Origin: Nisaea sediminum
Lineage (GTDB): Bacteria; Pseudomonadota; Alphaproteobacteria; Thalassobaculales; Thalassobaculaceae
DNA: 64,000 nt
Reading direction: 5' to 3'
Assembly (NCBI RefSeq): GCF_014904705.1
Contig: NZ_JACZCQ010000009.1
Coordinates: 1 to 64,000 of the forward strand
Shown here: piece after piece, positions 57,618 through 64,000 of the stretch
How the letters are laid out: every line of letters begins with the position of its first letter
Position numbering within the stretch: the first letter of the stretch is position 1
Translations under genes and position numbers: made by a program
Notes under the pieces: generated by a model
Databases searched by the model: none
Seen by the model: only the letters and a program-made list of their open reading frames with translations
What the model was told of the DNA's origin: nothing

Positions 57618-57905
57618 TTACTGGTACCGGGTCCGGGCGCTGTCGAAGGCTGAGGCGATGTCGTCCCAGGCCTTCTCGAAGCCGGACCTCACGTCCTCCC
57701 AGGCCCGGTCGCTCGCATCGCGCAGTTCCTTCAGCCGGGTTTCGGCCTTGTCGCGCTCTCGGCGCATTGCGTCGACCTGGCGCCGGTAATTAATCTTCGC
57801 GTCGGCCTCGGCCTCCTCGGCCCTGGCCTTCATCTGTTCGATTTCGGCATCCCACTGCGCGATCCGCGCGCGGGCTTTCTGGATGTACAGATCCTTGTCT
57901 GCCAT
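57618..57905 (-). CDS. Cytoplasmic coiled-coil protein (Sll1863-like)
   Basis: 95 residues, wholly helical and charged. It starts DKDLYIQKARARIAQWDAEIEQMKARAEEAEADAK, the pattern of the Sll1863-type stress-response coiled coils (key residues Y-x-x-K-x-x-A-x-x-x-x-W-x-A-E-I), and ends with W-E-D-V-R-S-G-F-E-K-A-W-D-D-I. The last 25 residues match the end of the exported neighbour, which suggests the pair arose by duplication and one copy gained a signal peptide. Strong ribosome site GGAGGT. Confidence 0.78.
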   Translation of the reverse strand: MADKDLYIQKARARIAQWDAEIEQMKARAEEAEADAKINYRRQVDAMRRERDKAETRLKELRDASDRAWEDVRSGFEKAWDDIASAFDSARTRYQ

Positions 57906-58248
57906 ATCGCACCTCCTGCCATGACAACGCGCGACGGCGCGGATGGTTCCGGCGAAAGGTTCACCGAGTGCTTTTGAGATGCGGAGCTTCGGAGAGAGGC
58001 GGCTATGCCGTCTATTCTCCTAATTCGTGTCCTTGAGCCGCCGGCCGATGCCGGAAGGGTGAGGGGGCGGGAGCCTCCGGGCGCAATATGTGTCACTGAA
58101 ACTAGGGACTTAGGCGTGTCATTTTCCGCGCCGATATGCTTGGCTTCTCTCGAAACGGTTGCTGCGGCCTGTCCCCGGAGCGGCAGTCGGTCAGGGCGCG
58201 ATCGGAAGGCGCGTCGGCAGTGCGATTTCAACTTATGGATTTTTCAGC
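57906..58248. other. Gene-free region between divergent coiled-coil and lipoprotein genes
   Basis: About 340 bases holding the promoters of both flanking genes. No RNA gene, palindrome of note or credible small ORF was seen. Confidence 0.4.
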
Positions 58249-58872
58249 ATGCGTTCAGCGAAAACCATTGTCCTTATGTTCTGTGGCCTCATCCTCGCTG
58301 GCTGCAGCTCTCTTTCCAAAGAGGAATGCCGCCTTGGCGACTGGAATGCCATCGGGTTCGCCGATGGTTCGAAAGGCAAGGGCAGCAAGAGGATCGCAGA
58401 TCACCGCAAATCCTGCGCCGAGTACGGGATCAGTCCGAACCTGGATGCCTATCTTGCGGGCCGGGAGCGCGGTCTGGATCACTATTGCGCCCCCTCCAAC
58501 GGGTACCAGGCGGGATTGCGGGACGACGATTACGACGGCGTCTGCCGGGCACGGGACGAGGCGGCATTCCTCGCCGCCTACAATGCCGGCCTCGCGGTCC
58601 ATGAGGTGAAGGACAAGATCGACGATCTGGAATACCAGATCCGCAAGAAGCGGCGCGAAGTCGAGGAGGTGGACAAGGCCCTCGATCTGGCGCGCAGCCG
58701 CAAGATCGCCTCGGCCGCGGACGGCGAGGCGGTCCGCAACGAGCTCCTGACCCTCGGCGTCCAGTCGGAACGCCTGAACGGGGAAAAGCGCGTTCTGGAG
58801 AAAGAGCTCGAACTGCTGGAAAACGAACTCGCCCGGCTTCTGGAGCGCCACCGCAGCGGCCTGTACAGCTAG
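58249..58872 (+). CDS. DUF2799 lipoprotein with C-terminal coiled coil
   Basis: 207 residues: a lipoprotein signal peptide with lipobox LAGC (Cys near residue 18), and a DUF2799 domain (CRLGDWNAIGFADGSKGKGSKRIADHRKSCAEYG..., key residues D-W-x-x-I-G-x-x-D-G and G-L-x-x-Y-C). A long coiled coil (about 120-205; KDKIDDLEYQIRKKRREVEE) ends the protein. Probably anchored in the outer membrane; no known activity. The ATG at 58249 begins the signal peptide; upstream frame is not conserved. Confidence 0.83.
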   Translation: MRSAKTIVLMFCGLILAGCSSLSKEECRLGDWNAIGFADGSKGKGSKRIADHRKSCAEYGISPNLDAYLAGRERGLDHYCAPSNGYQAGLRDDDYDGVCRARDEAAFLAAYNAGLAVHEVKDKIDDLEYQIRKKRREVEEVDKALDLARSRKIASAADGEAVRNELLTLGVQSERLNGEKRVLEKELELLENELARLLERHRSGLYS

Positions 58873-58903
58873 TCCGCAATCGGGCGGCGATAAGTTACGT
58901 CAA

Positions 58904-58970
58904 CCCGGCCGCAGAGCCGGGACCTTATAGAAGGGGCACTCGTTCCAAATGTCCCGGGTCAGGCCTGGGA
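58904..58970. repeat. Two extragenic GC palindromes
   Basis: CCCGGC-n6-GCCGGG at 58904-58921 and TCCCGGG/CCTGGGA at 58952-58970 (with flanking GATGACCGG). They are of the same general type as the element at 38698. These are typical dispersed intergenic palindromes; the second also resembles degenerate copies of the well-known alphaproteobacterial CCCGGG...TCATCC family. Confidence 0.5.
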
Positions 58971-59159
58971 TGACCGGAACGGTTCGCGCGTTGACGGTTC
59001 AAGATCGCGCAAGAAAATCACGGGCTTAGAAAAATAAGAAAATGACGTCGATTGAGGGAATATCAGCTGCGTGATAAAAATTTAATCAAAAATCCTGCTG
59101 TTTTATTCGTGCTGTGCCCGTCGGTTTGTCTGCCGGCGGCGAAAATATTGGAGGGAACC

Positions 59160-59669
59160 ATGAGTATTAAAGTCATTGCAGTGTCATTGGTCGCGCTCAC
59201 TATGGTCGGAGCCTGTCAGACTACCCCAGAGGGCGGAAAATCAGGCCAGTACCAAGCAGGTGCGTCCTCAACGAAGTTGAGCGGACTGCCTGCCAATGTG
59301 CCACTTCCTGGCGATCTCATCGTCGGGGTGCCCGCGGAGGCTATGAATCCGGAAATAGCGCGATGGTATGGCGCGTGGGCGGGTAAGTGGGGCGGCCAGT
59401 TGGATAGCGTCGTGATTGTCGAGCAACTGGATGCCGACGGAACAGGTCAGGTCGTTTACGCGTGGGCCGACCACATCCCGTGGAACATTACCAGGGGGTG
59501 GACGCGTGAACAGGCCACCATCGAAGGCGATACCATGACGCTGGACCGGTTTCAGAATGGGGCTCAGGCATCGTTCAAATTTCGCGGAGACGGTGCTCTC
59601 GGCGGCCTTTACGAGCGCTCAGGAAGATCCGGATCATACGCGACCTTCACGCGAAAAGACTCCGAATAA
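59160..59669 (+). CDS. Small predicted lipoprotein of unknown function
   Basis: 169 residues: a signal peptide with lipobox VGAC (Cys near residue 18), a short Gly/Ser-rich linker, then a compact domain (about 55-165) with RWYGAWAGKWGGQLDSVVIVEQLDADGTGQVVYAW and RFQNGAQASFKFRGDGALGGLYERSG (key residues W-x-G-x-W-x-G-x-W). The alternating pattern suggests a beta-barrel or lipocalin-like fold similar to domains that sense or bind small ligands. Ribosome site GGAGGGAACC. Codon use is less GC-rich than the neighbours. I do not recognise a family. Confidence 0.75.
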   Translation: MSIKVIAVSLVALTMVGACQTTPEGGKSGQYQAGASSTKLSGLPANVPLPGDLIVGVPAEAMNPEIARWYGAWAGKWGGQLDSVVIVEQLDADGTGQVVYAWADHIPWNITRGWTREQATIEGDTMTLDRFQNGAQASFKFRGDGALGGLYERSGRSGSYATFTRKDSE

Positions 59670-59721
59670 GACACTAGGGGAAAGAAGCGGCGGAGCGCGC
59701 GAGATTGCGCCGCGGTCCCGG

Positions 59722-60708
59722 TCAGAAATATTCCGGCAGCGCCGCGGCCAGCGCGGTGCGGATCCGCTCTCGTACCGGAACCGCAGGATCCGGCTTCTCG
59801 AAGGTGAGACCGGTCACCTTCTCGTAGAGCGAGACATACTTGTCGCTGAAGGCGAGCAGGGTCTCGGCCGGGATTTCCGGGATCGGGTCCTTGTAGGGAT
59901 CGCACCTGGTGGCGATCCAGAGCCGCAGGAACTCCTTGTCGAGGCTCTCCGGCTCCTCGCCGGCGTCGAACCGCTGCTGGTAGCTTTCGGCGATCCAGTA
60001 GCGGCTGGAATCCGGCGTGTGGATCTCGTCGGCGATGGTGATCGTGCCGTCCCTGTCGATGCCGAACTCGTACTTGGTGTCGACGAGGATCAGCCCGCGC
60101 TTCGCCGCCAGTTCCTGCCCGCGGGCGAAGAGCGCGAGGCTCTTCTCCGCCAATTCGCGCCACTGGTCGTTGGTCACGAGGTCCGAGGCAAGGATCTCCG
60201 CCTCCGTGATCGGCGCGTCATGCCCGCCATCCACCGGCTTCGTCGTCGGCGTGATGATGGTCTTCGCGAGCTTCTGGTTCTTCCGCATGCCGTCCGGGAA
60301 GGGATGGCCGTAGATCACCCGCTCGCCGCGATTGTACATCGTCCAGGCGCTGGTGCTGGTGGAGCCGGTGAGATAGGCGCGGACCACGATCTCGATCGGC
60401 ACCATGTCGAGATCCTTCACCAGCACGACATTCGGGTCCGGGTAGGAGATCACCTGGTTCGGGCAGATGTCGCTCGTATGGTCGAACCAGTAGCGCGCCG
60501 TCTGGGTCAGCACCTGGCCCTTATAGGGCACGGCGGCCAGCACCTGGTCGAAGGCGGACTGCCGGTCGGTCGCGATCAGCAGGCGCCGCCCGTCCGGCAG
60601 CTTGTAGGCATCCCGCACCTTGCCCCGGACGAAGCCCGGCAGTTCGGGAAATTCCGCGTCGGTGAGGCAATTGTCTAGAAGCTGCGAGGAAGCGGGTAGC
60701 GGCGCCAT
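59722..60708 (-). CDS. purC: Phosphoribosylaminoimidazole-succinocarboxamide synthase
   Basis: 328 residues, the long bacterial/eukaryote-like form of SAICAR synthase. FVRGKVRDAYKLPDGRRLLIATDRQSAFD contains the ATP-binding K-x-R-D and S-A-F-D motifs; EIVVRAYLTGSTST, LVDTKYEFGIDRDGTI and ADEIHTPDSSRYW complete the site. It couples CAIR with aspartate in purine synthesis. It stands alone, 50 bases from the preceding lipoprotein gene and flanking the AT-rich insert. Confidence 0.95.
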   Translation of the reverse strand: MAPLPASSQLLDNCLTDAEFPELPGFVRGKVRDAYKLPDGRRLLIATDRQSAFDQVLAAVPYKGQVLTQTARYWFDHTSDICPNQVISYPDPNVVLVKDLDMVPIEIVVRAYLTGSTSTSAWTMYNRGERVIYGHPFPDGMRKNQKLAKTIITPTTKPVDGGHDAPITEAEILASDLVTNDQWRELAEKSLALFARGQELAAKRGLILVDTKYEFGIDRDGTITIADEIHTPDSSRYWIAESYQQRFDAGEEPESLDKEFLRLWIATRCDPYKDPIPEIPAETLLAFSDKYVSLYEKVTGLTFEKPDPAVPVRERIRTALAAALPEYF

Positions 60709-60793
60709 GGGGCGAGGTCCTGTGTGCGGTGAATTGTGTGCGGCGGCACGATAGCGGCTTTGCGCGCGGGTGCAATGGTGAGCTTTGGGGATA

Positions 60794-60823
60794 TAGGGAC
60801 CCGATTGAGTGATTAGGTCCCTA
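60794..60823 (-). terminator. Inverted repeat downstream of the AT-rich island
   Basis: Perfect arms TAGGGACC / GGTCCCTA with a 14-base loop, 20 bases past the stop of the Beta-family gene on the minus strand. There is no T tract. It may be the island's terminator or mark its boundary on the purC side. Confidence 0.5.
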
Positions 60824-60843
60824 CGCCGTTTCGCCTTTATTTG

Positions 60844-61947
60844 TTAGGCATCAAACATTTCGACTTGATGTGGTTCGGCCACAAAATCGCTATCTATTAC
60901 TGTCGAGCCCACAATTTCTCCTAAGTCTTTCACCACCTTCGTAATGTGATGGTTCATGTTCCATTCGCGCCACACCGAAGGATTTCCCGGCCCTATCAAT
61001 CTTCTTGCTAAGCAATCGATTTGGCTGTCCGCTTTTGAGAAGGTCGGTCCATCGAAGTAGTCGCTATTCACGATAGTCCGGCAGACCTTGCCCATAAGCT
61101 CATTGTCAGAGCCCGAGATATCGCCACAAACCACGACAGTGTTTCTTGCAGTCGTGTACCTCAGGTGCCGGATCGCCCGCCCACCGCCTTTTTTTCGCGG
61201 AAACTTCAAGGTTGCGCAATCAGCTCCAAAATCGCCGTATCCAATTCGACTAATTGGGACATCACAGTCTTTAAAAGCTTCGCTAAACACCGCCCATTCG
61301 TGTCGCGGAACAAAGACCTCTTGATTTGGTACGCCCGGGTTTCTCTCGGGGAAATTTGAGCCTTGAAGCACGATGCGATGCCAAGGGCCGATGCTGTTGG
61401 TCAAGTCGAGGGCGCCTTGGACGGCTTCCGTAGCTAGTTCAGGTTCGAGTGGCGCGCCAGTAAAATCCAGGAAAACAACGCATTCTGAATGAAGAAGTTC
61501 AGCTTCAAGCATCGCTCGGTTTAACGCGTTCTCGTCTATTTCGTCGAACTGAAGCCGAATTGAAGATTTAACGCTGCCATCACTCCTTATGCCTTTCCAT
61601 ACAGGAGACGCAATTTTTTCCGCATCAATAACTGGGGTTATCTGCTTGTTTCGTTTTTGCGCCAGACTGAACAAACGCTTTATGCCAATGGCACCAAGAT
61701 CAGATTCCAAAAATCTAGCATCGAGGAAGGCAGATCCCTTGGGCCAGAAACGCCCAACTCGTTCGCCTGTTATATATGCAATTTCATCGCTAGTTGGCGC
61801 TCTGTCTAGCTCAGGGTCATGTTCGGTCAGGGATGGAATTACAAAGCGAGGTTGAATTTTCGAGCGGACAACCTGAGATAAGCTCATCAGGGCATTGCAC
61901 TCACCCAATTTGAATCTTAAGCACGGGCTATACGGAAGCATGGTCAC
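60844..61947 (-). CDS. Beta-family protein (phage-type Beta protein domain)
   Basis: 367 residues. The opening YSPCLRFKLGECNALMSLSQVVRSKIQPRFVIP (key residues P-x-L-R-x-K-x-G-E-x-x-A-L) and the closing strand order (RIGYGDFGADCATLKFP, then RHLRYTTARNTVVVCGD, then a C-terminal WNMNHHITKVV helix) match what I recall of the Beta protein family found in phages and defence-like bacterial islands. No active site is known to me. The GTG start overlaps the XRE-ImmA stop by four bases (GTGA); an ATG two codons later is possible. Base composition is clearly AT-richer than purC and htpG, indicating transfer. Confidence 0.75.
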   Translation of the reverse strand: MTMLPYSPCLRFKLGECNALMSLSQVVRSKIQPRFVIPSLTEHDPELDRAPTSDEIAYITGERVGRFWPKGSAFLDARFLESDLGAIGIKRLFSLAQKRNKQITPVIDAEKIASPVWKGIRSDGSVKSSIRLQFDEIDENALNRAMLEAELLHSECVVFLDFTGAPLEPELATEAVQGALDLTNSIGPWHRIVLQGSNFPERNPGVPNQEVFVPRHEWAVFSEAFKDCDVPISRIGYGDFGADCATLKFPRKKGGGRAIRHLRYTTARNTVVVCGDISGSDNELMGKVCRTIVNSDYFDGPTFSKADSQIDCLARRLIGPGNPSVWREWNMNHHITKVVKDLGEIVGSTVIDSDFVAEPHQVEMFDA

Positions 61948-63221
61948 GTTTCTCCTTTGTCCATATTGAACAGTTTGCGTACTTTCCCACTCCCGATGTG
62001 CTTCGCGAAAATATTATACTTATTTCGCTCTTTTCTTATTCGTCCAAATACAATGGCCGGATGTATCCCGATTTCATTTGCAAATCGAGCAATAGCTTTC
62101 TCATTTTGAGATATGCGAATCGGAGATCTTTTCCATTTTTCCTCCGATATCAGTATGTTCGAGGCAAATAGGTCTGCTTCCTTCTCTATGTTGTCGATCG
62201 ACTCGGCTTCAGATTGGTCAAAGAAACCGACTGATAGACCTGAGCGATAATGAAGGACGACGTGCCCCACTTCGTGCAATAGCGTAAACCAAAAATTATC
62301 AATAGAATCTCGTCTTAGTGTCATCCCAATTATTGGATTTCCGTCATCCAAAAAGGCAGCTCCGTCGATCTTTAGTCCAGGTATCTGAGGCTCGACGATC
62401 AGCGAAATCCCATTTTCCTCAAGGAGTTTCTCTGCACGCAACGGGCCATCTTCGTGCTGACTAAGAGATGGAAGCTGCTTTAACCAATCTATTTTAGCTG
62501 GATCGTATTTCTGCTTTCTTCTACTCGCTACGTCGCGACCTCGGTTCACAACTCTGGCGCGCCATGCGTGCATTAGAATGTCGTCACTCATATCGACAAC
62601 ATTTAGACCAGTTCGGAGCAGCGTAGGGCTCCCAAACTCTATGCGGTTACCTGCGATAAATTCACGCCAAACGGAAACGTCGTCTTTCTGAGCAAACCAA
62701 CCGTGTTTTTTCCCATGACTTAGAATTTTTTTTATCGATGGTTTAGACACATCGTCGACTACGAGGTCGCGACCAAGCACTGCATTAATTTCAGCCTTGA
62801 GGTTAACTCCTAGAACGCTAGCTACTGTTTGGCATCTCTTAATGCTTGCACTGGCATATCGCTCCGACTCGTAGCGTTGAATCTGTTGCGCCTTCAATCC
62901 CAACCGCCAAGCTAGTTCTTTTTGCGACAACCCCTTCGCAACTCTAGCAACTATCAACGTTAGTCCGATGTCATTGCCTGCACGTGCCGCAAGGCCTTCG
63001 TAGTTTCCGTTCTCTTTTGCCGTCAAATAAGCGTTGATCGACTCCCTCAATTCATCGCGTTCAATTCGTATTGCGGCTGCAACTTGTCGAGTTACCTCAG
63101 GCGGTAAACCCTCAAGCGTTTGTTTGAGCGCGGCTTCAGAGGATAGCGAGCGATTCAACTCGGTAATTCGAGCCTTAGCTTCCCGTAGATCTACTTCATT
63201 TAGTATGCATTTTTCGCTCAT
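61944..63221 (-). CDS. XRE-HTH / ImmA-IrrE metallopeptidase fusion
   Basis: 425 residues: an N-terminal helical part (1-85), an XRE HTH (about 90-140; GLSQKELAWRLGLKAQQIQRYESERYASA), and a linker. The ImmA/IrrE Zn-peptidase domain follows (about 255-390) with FTLLHEVGHVVLHYRSG (H-E-x-x-H near residue 315) and EKEADLFASNILI carrying the downstream acidic ligand. Such proteins cleave repressors in mobile elements or serve as antitoxin/regulators of a linked gene. ATG 63221 is preferred to an upstream TTG at 63263 that would lie within the promoter. It is the first gene of a two-gene unit. Confidence 0.88.
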   Translation of the reverse strand: MSEKCILNEVDLREAKARITELNRSLSSEAALKQTLEGLPPEVTRQVAAAIRIERDELRESINAYLTAKENGNYEGLAARAGNDIGLTLIVARVAKGLSQKELAWRLGLKAQQIQRYESERYASASIKRCQTVASVLGVNLKAEINAVLGRDLVVDDVSKPSIKKILSHGKKHGWFAQKDDVSVWREFIAGNRIEFGSPTLLRTGLNVVDMSDDILMHAWRARVVNRGRDVASRRKQKYDPAKIDWLKQLPSLSQHEDGPLRAEKLLEENGISLIVEPQIPGLKIDGAAFLDDGNPIIGMTLRRDSIDNFWFTLLHEVGHVVLHYRSGLSVGFFDQSEAESIDNIEKEADLFASNILISEEKWKRSPIRISQNEKAIARFANEIGIHPAIVFGRIRKERNKYNIFAKHIGSGKVRKLFNMDKGET

Positions 63222-63231
63222 GATACCAGAT

Positions 63232-63259
63232 ATGATACACAACAAAAATGTTGTGTCAA
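63232..63259 (-). promoter_or_regulatory. Sigma-70 type promoter of the XRE-ImmA/Beta unit
   Basis: On the minus strand TTGACA (63254-63259), a 16-base spacer and TATCAT (63232-63237). The -10 ends about 11 bases before the ATG at 63221, so the transcript would be leaderless or carry only a few untranslated bases; no ribosome site fits in between. Confidence 0.75.
63237..63256. promoter_or_regulatory. Perfect palindromic operator in the promoter spacer
   Basis: ACACAACA-AAAA-TGTTGTGT on the + strand, perfect eight-base arms around four As. It fills the spacer between -35 and -10, touching both hexamers, so a bound dimer would block RNA polymerase. The XRE domain encoded immediately downstream is the natural candidate for binding and autorepression. 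Confidence 0.75.
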
Positions 63260-63288
63260 GCAATCCGCCATATAGCGCATAGTAAAAA

Positions 63289-63311
63289 ACGACCGGTCAC
63301 TGACCGGTCGT
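63289..63311 (-). terminator. htpG intrinsic terminator
   Basis: Eleven-base perfect arms ACGACCGGTCA / TGACCGGTCGT with a one-base nominal centre. On the minus strand it is followed by TTTTTTACT. It lies 34 bases after the htpG stop and 30 bases from the island promoter, setting the island's other edge. Confidence 0.88.
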
Positions 63312-63344
63312 TGTTCGTTGATCCTCGTCTTTTTAGCTATGGGC

Positions 63345-64000
63345 TCAAACCGCCATCCCGCGCTCCATCGCCATCGCCAGCCGCCGGGCGAACGCCTTCG
63401 GGTCCGGAACGGCCTCGCCTTCCATGATGCGGGCCTGGTCGAGCAGGAGGTAGGCCGCGTCTTCCAGTTCCTGGCCGGTCTTGCCCGCCTTCACGCGCTT
63501 TGCCAGGGTCTTGATCACCGCGTGCTTGGCGTTGATCTCCAGCACCCGCGGGGTGGCCTTCTCAAGCTGCTTGTGCTGGCGCAAGAGGCGCTCGAGATTG
63601 ATGTCCATGTCGCCCTCGTCCGCGATCAGGCAGACCGGGCTGTCGGTCAGGCGCTTGGACTCCCGGACGTCCTTGACCGTGTCGCCGAGCGCGAGCTTCA
63701 GGGAGGCGATCAACGGCGCGATCTCGGCGCTGGCGGCAGCCGCCTCAGGCTCGTCCTCGGACTTGTCGTCGACATTGGTGCCAGCCACTTTCTCGAGGTC
63801 GGCTGCCCCTCTGGTTATAGACTTGAACGGCTTGCCCTCATAGCCGCCGAACATCGCCTGGATCCAGAAATCGTCGATCGGATCGGAGAGCAGCAGGACC
63901 TCGACGCCCTTGGCCTTGAAGCCTTCGAGATGCGGCGAGTTCAAGAGCGCCTCGGGGCTCTCGCCGATGATGTAGTAGATGGCCTCCTGGCCCTCCTTCA
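63345..64000 (-). CDS. htpG: Chaperone HtpG (Hsp90), C-terminal part, cut by the window end
   Basis: About 217 residues up to the stop codon, continuing past the window. The sequence IYYIIGESPEALLNSPHLEGFKAKGVEVLLLSDPIDDFW is the Hsp90 middle-domain signature, followed by ESKRLTDSPVCLIADEGDMDINLERLLR and the C-terminal dimerisation helices ending MERGMAV. The linker near EDEPEAAAASAE is variable in the family. HtpG is a cytosolic ATP-dependent chaperone of about 630 residues, so roughly the last third is present. No frame damage is seen. Confidence 0.95.
   Translation of the reverse strand, partial: KEGQEAIYYIIGESPEALLNSPHLEGFKAKGVEVLLLSDPIDDFWIQAMFGGYEGKPFKSITRGAADLEKVAGTNVDDKSEDEPEAAAASAEIAPLIASLKLALGDTVKDVRESKRLTDSPVCLIADEGDMDINLERLLRQHKQLEKATPRVLEINAKHAVIKTLAKRVKAGKTGQELEDAAYLLLDQARIMEGEAVPDPKAFARRLAMAMERGMAV

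Overview
The window looks like chromosome of a free-living, probably marine alphaproteobacterium of the Rhodospirillales type (Nisaea/Thalassobaculum-like; this placement is inference). The DNA is GC-rich with high-GC third positions. It is loaded with secondary transporters (one TctAB, two TRAP systems, one NCS2), two chemoreceptors, type I-secreted RTX proteins, a homogentisate pathway and a bifunctional glutathionylspermidine synthetase/amidase. No plasmid, prophage structural module, IS element or CRISPR array was seen.

Layout. 111-7633 (+): tctB-tctA, then dgcN-dgcA (D-glutamate catabolism through N-acetyl-D-glutamate), a methyltransferase, an acyl-CoA dehydrogenase and a family III CoA-transferase, closed by a bidirectional terminator. 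7712-11197 (-): a TakP/FcbT-type TRAP transporter, gene order dctP-dctQ-dctM, with a hairpin between the binding protein and the permeases. 11452-14144 (-): HAD phosphatase, lytic transglycosylase, N-formylglutamate amidohydrolase-like protein. A tRNA-Val(GAC) follows at 14381. 14768-22767: a chemoreceptor, a TAXI-TRAP system with fused permease, a GFA-family protein and gss. 23252-26224: a DUF4347/PATR/RTX exoprotein. 26255-30184 (-): MscS channel overlapping a 53-residue YqaE/Pmp3 gene, then a second chemoreceptor.

30633-38680: NCS2 purine-type permease, LysR regulator, and a four-gene Ugp-like ABC importer followed by a calcineurin-type phosphodiesterase, probably for a phosphodiester or sugar-phosphate substrate. 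38743-45303 (-): a 2186-residue DUF4347/RTX exoprotein. 45730-47197: two tandem exported tail-collar proteins. 47450-53664 (-): a tightly overlapping aromatic operon (hmgA, fahA, MBL-fold protein, FAD monooxygenase, DUF2783 small protein, alpha/beta-hydrolase), with a divergent MarR regulator and a clear palindromic operator. The monooxygenase plus DUF2783 pair resembles MhaA/MhaB, which would make the operon a 3-hydroxyphenylacetate-to-fumarate/acetoacetate route. 54275-59669: AraC/oxidoreductase pair, PAS protein, coiled-coil proteins and two lipoproteins. 59722 (-): purC.

60794-63259 is a visibly AT-richer two-gene insert between purC and htpG. It encodes an XRE-ImmA/IrrE protein overlapping a Beta-family protein, with a self-contained promoter whose spacer is a perfect palindrome. 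It is the best candidate for a mobile defence or stress module. The window ends inside htpG.

The most unusual material is: the two DUF4347 exoproteins, whose N-termini both show a strand-HG/strand-(G/S)C pattern like clan CD cysteine peptidases; the Beta/ImmA island; the putative MhaAB-homogentisate operon with two degenerate hydrolases; and the TctAB-DgcNA linkage.
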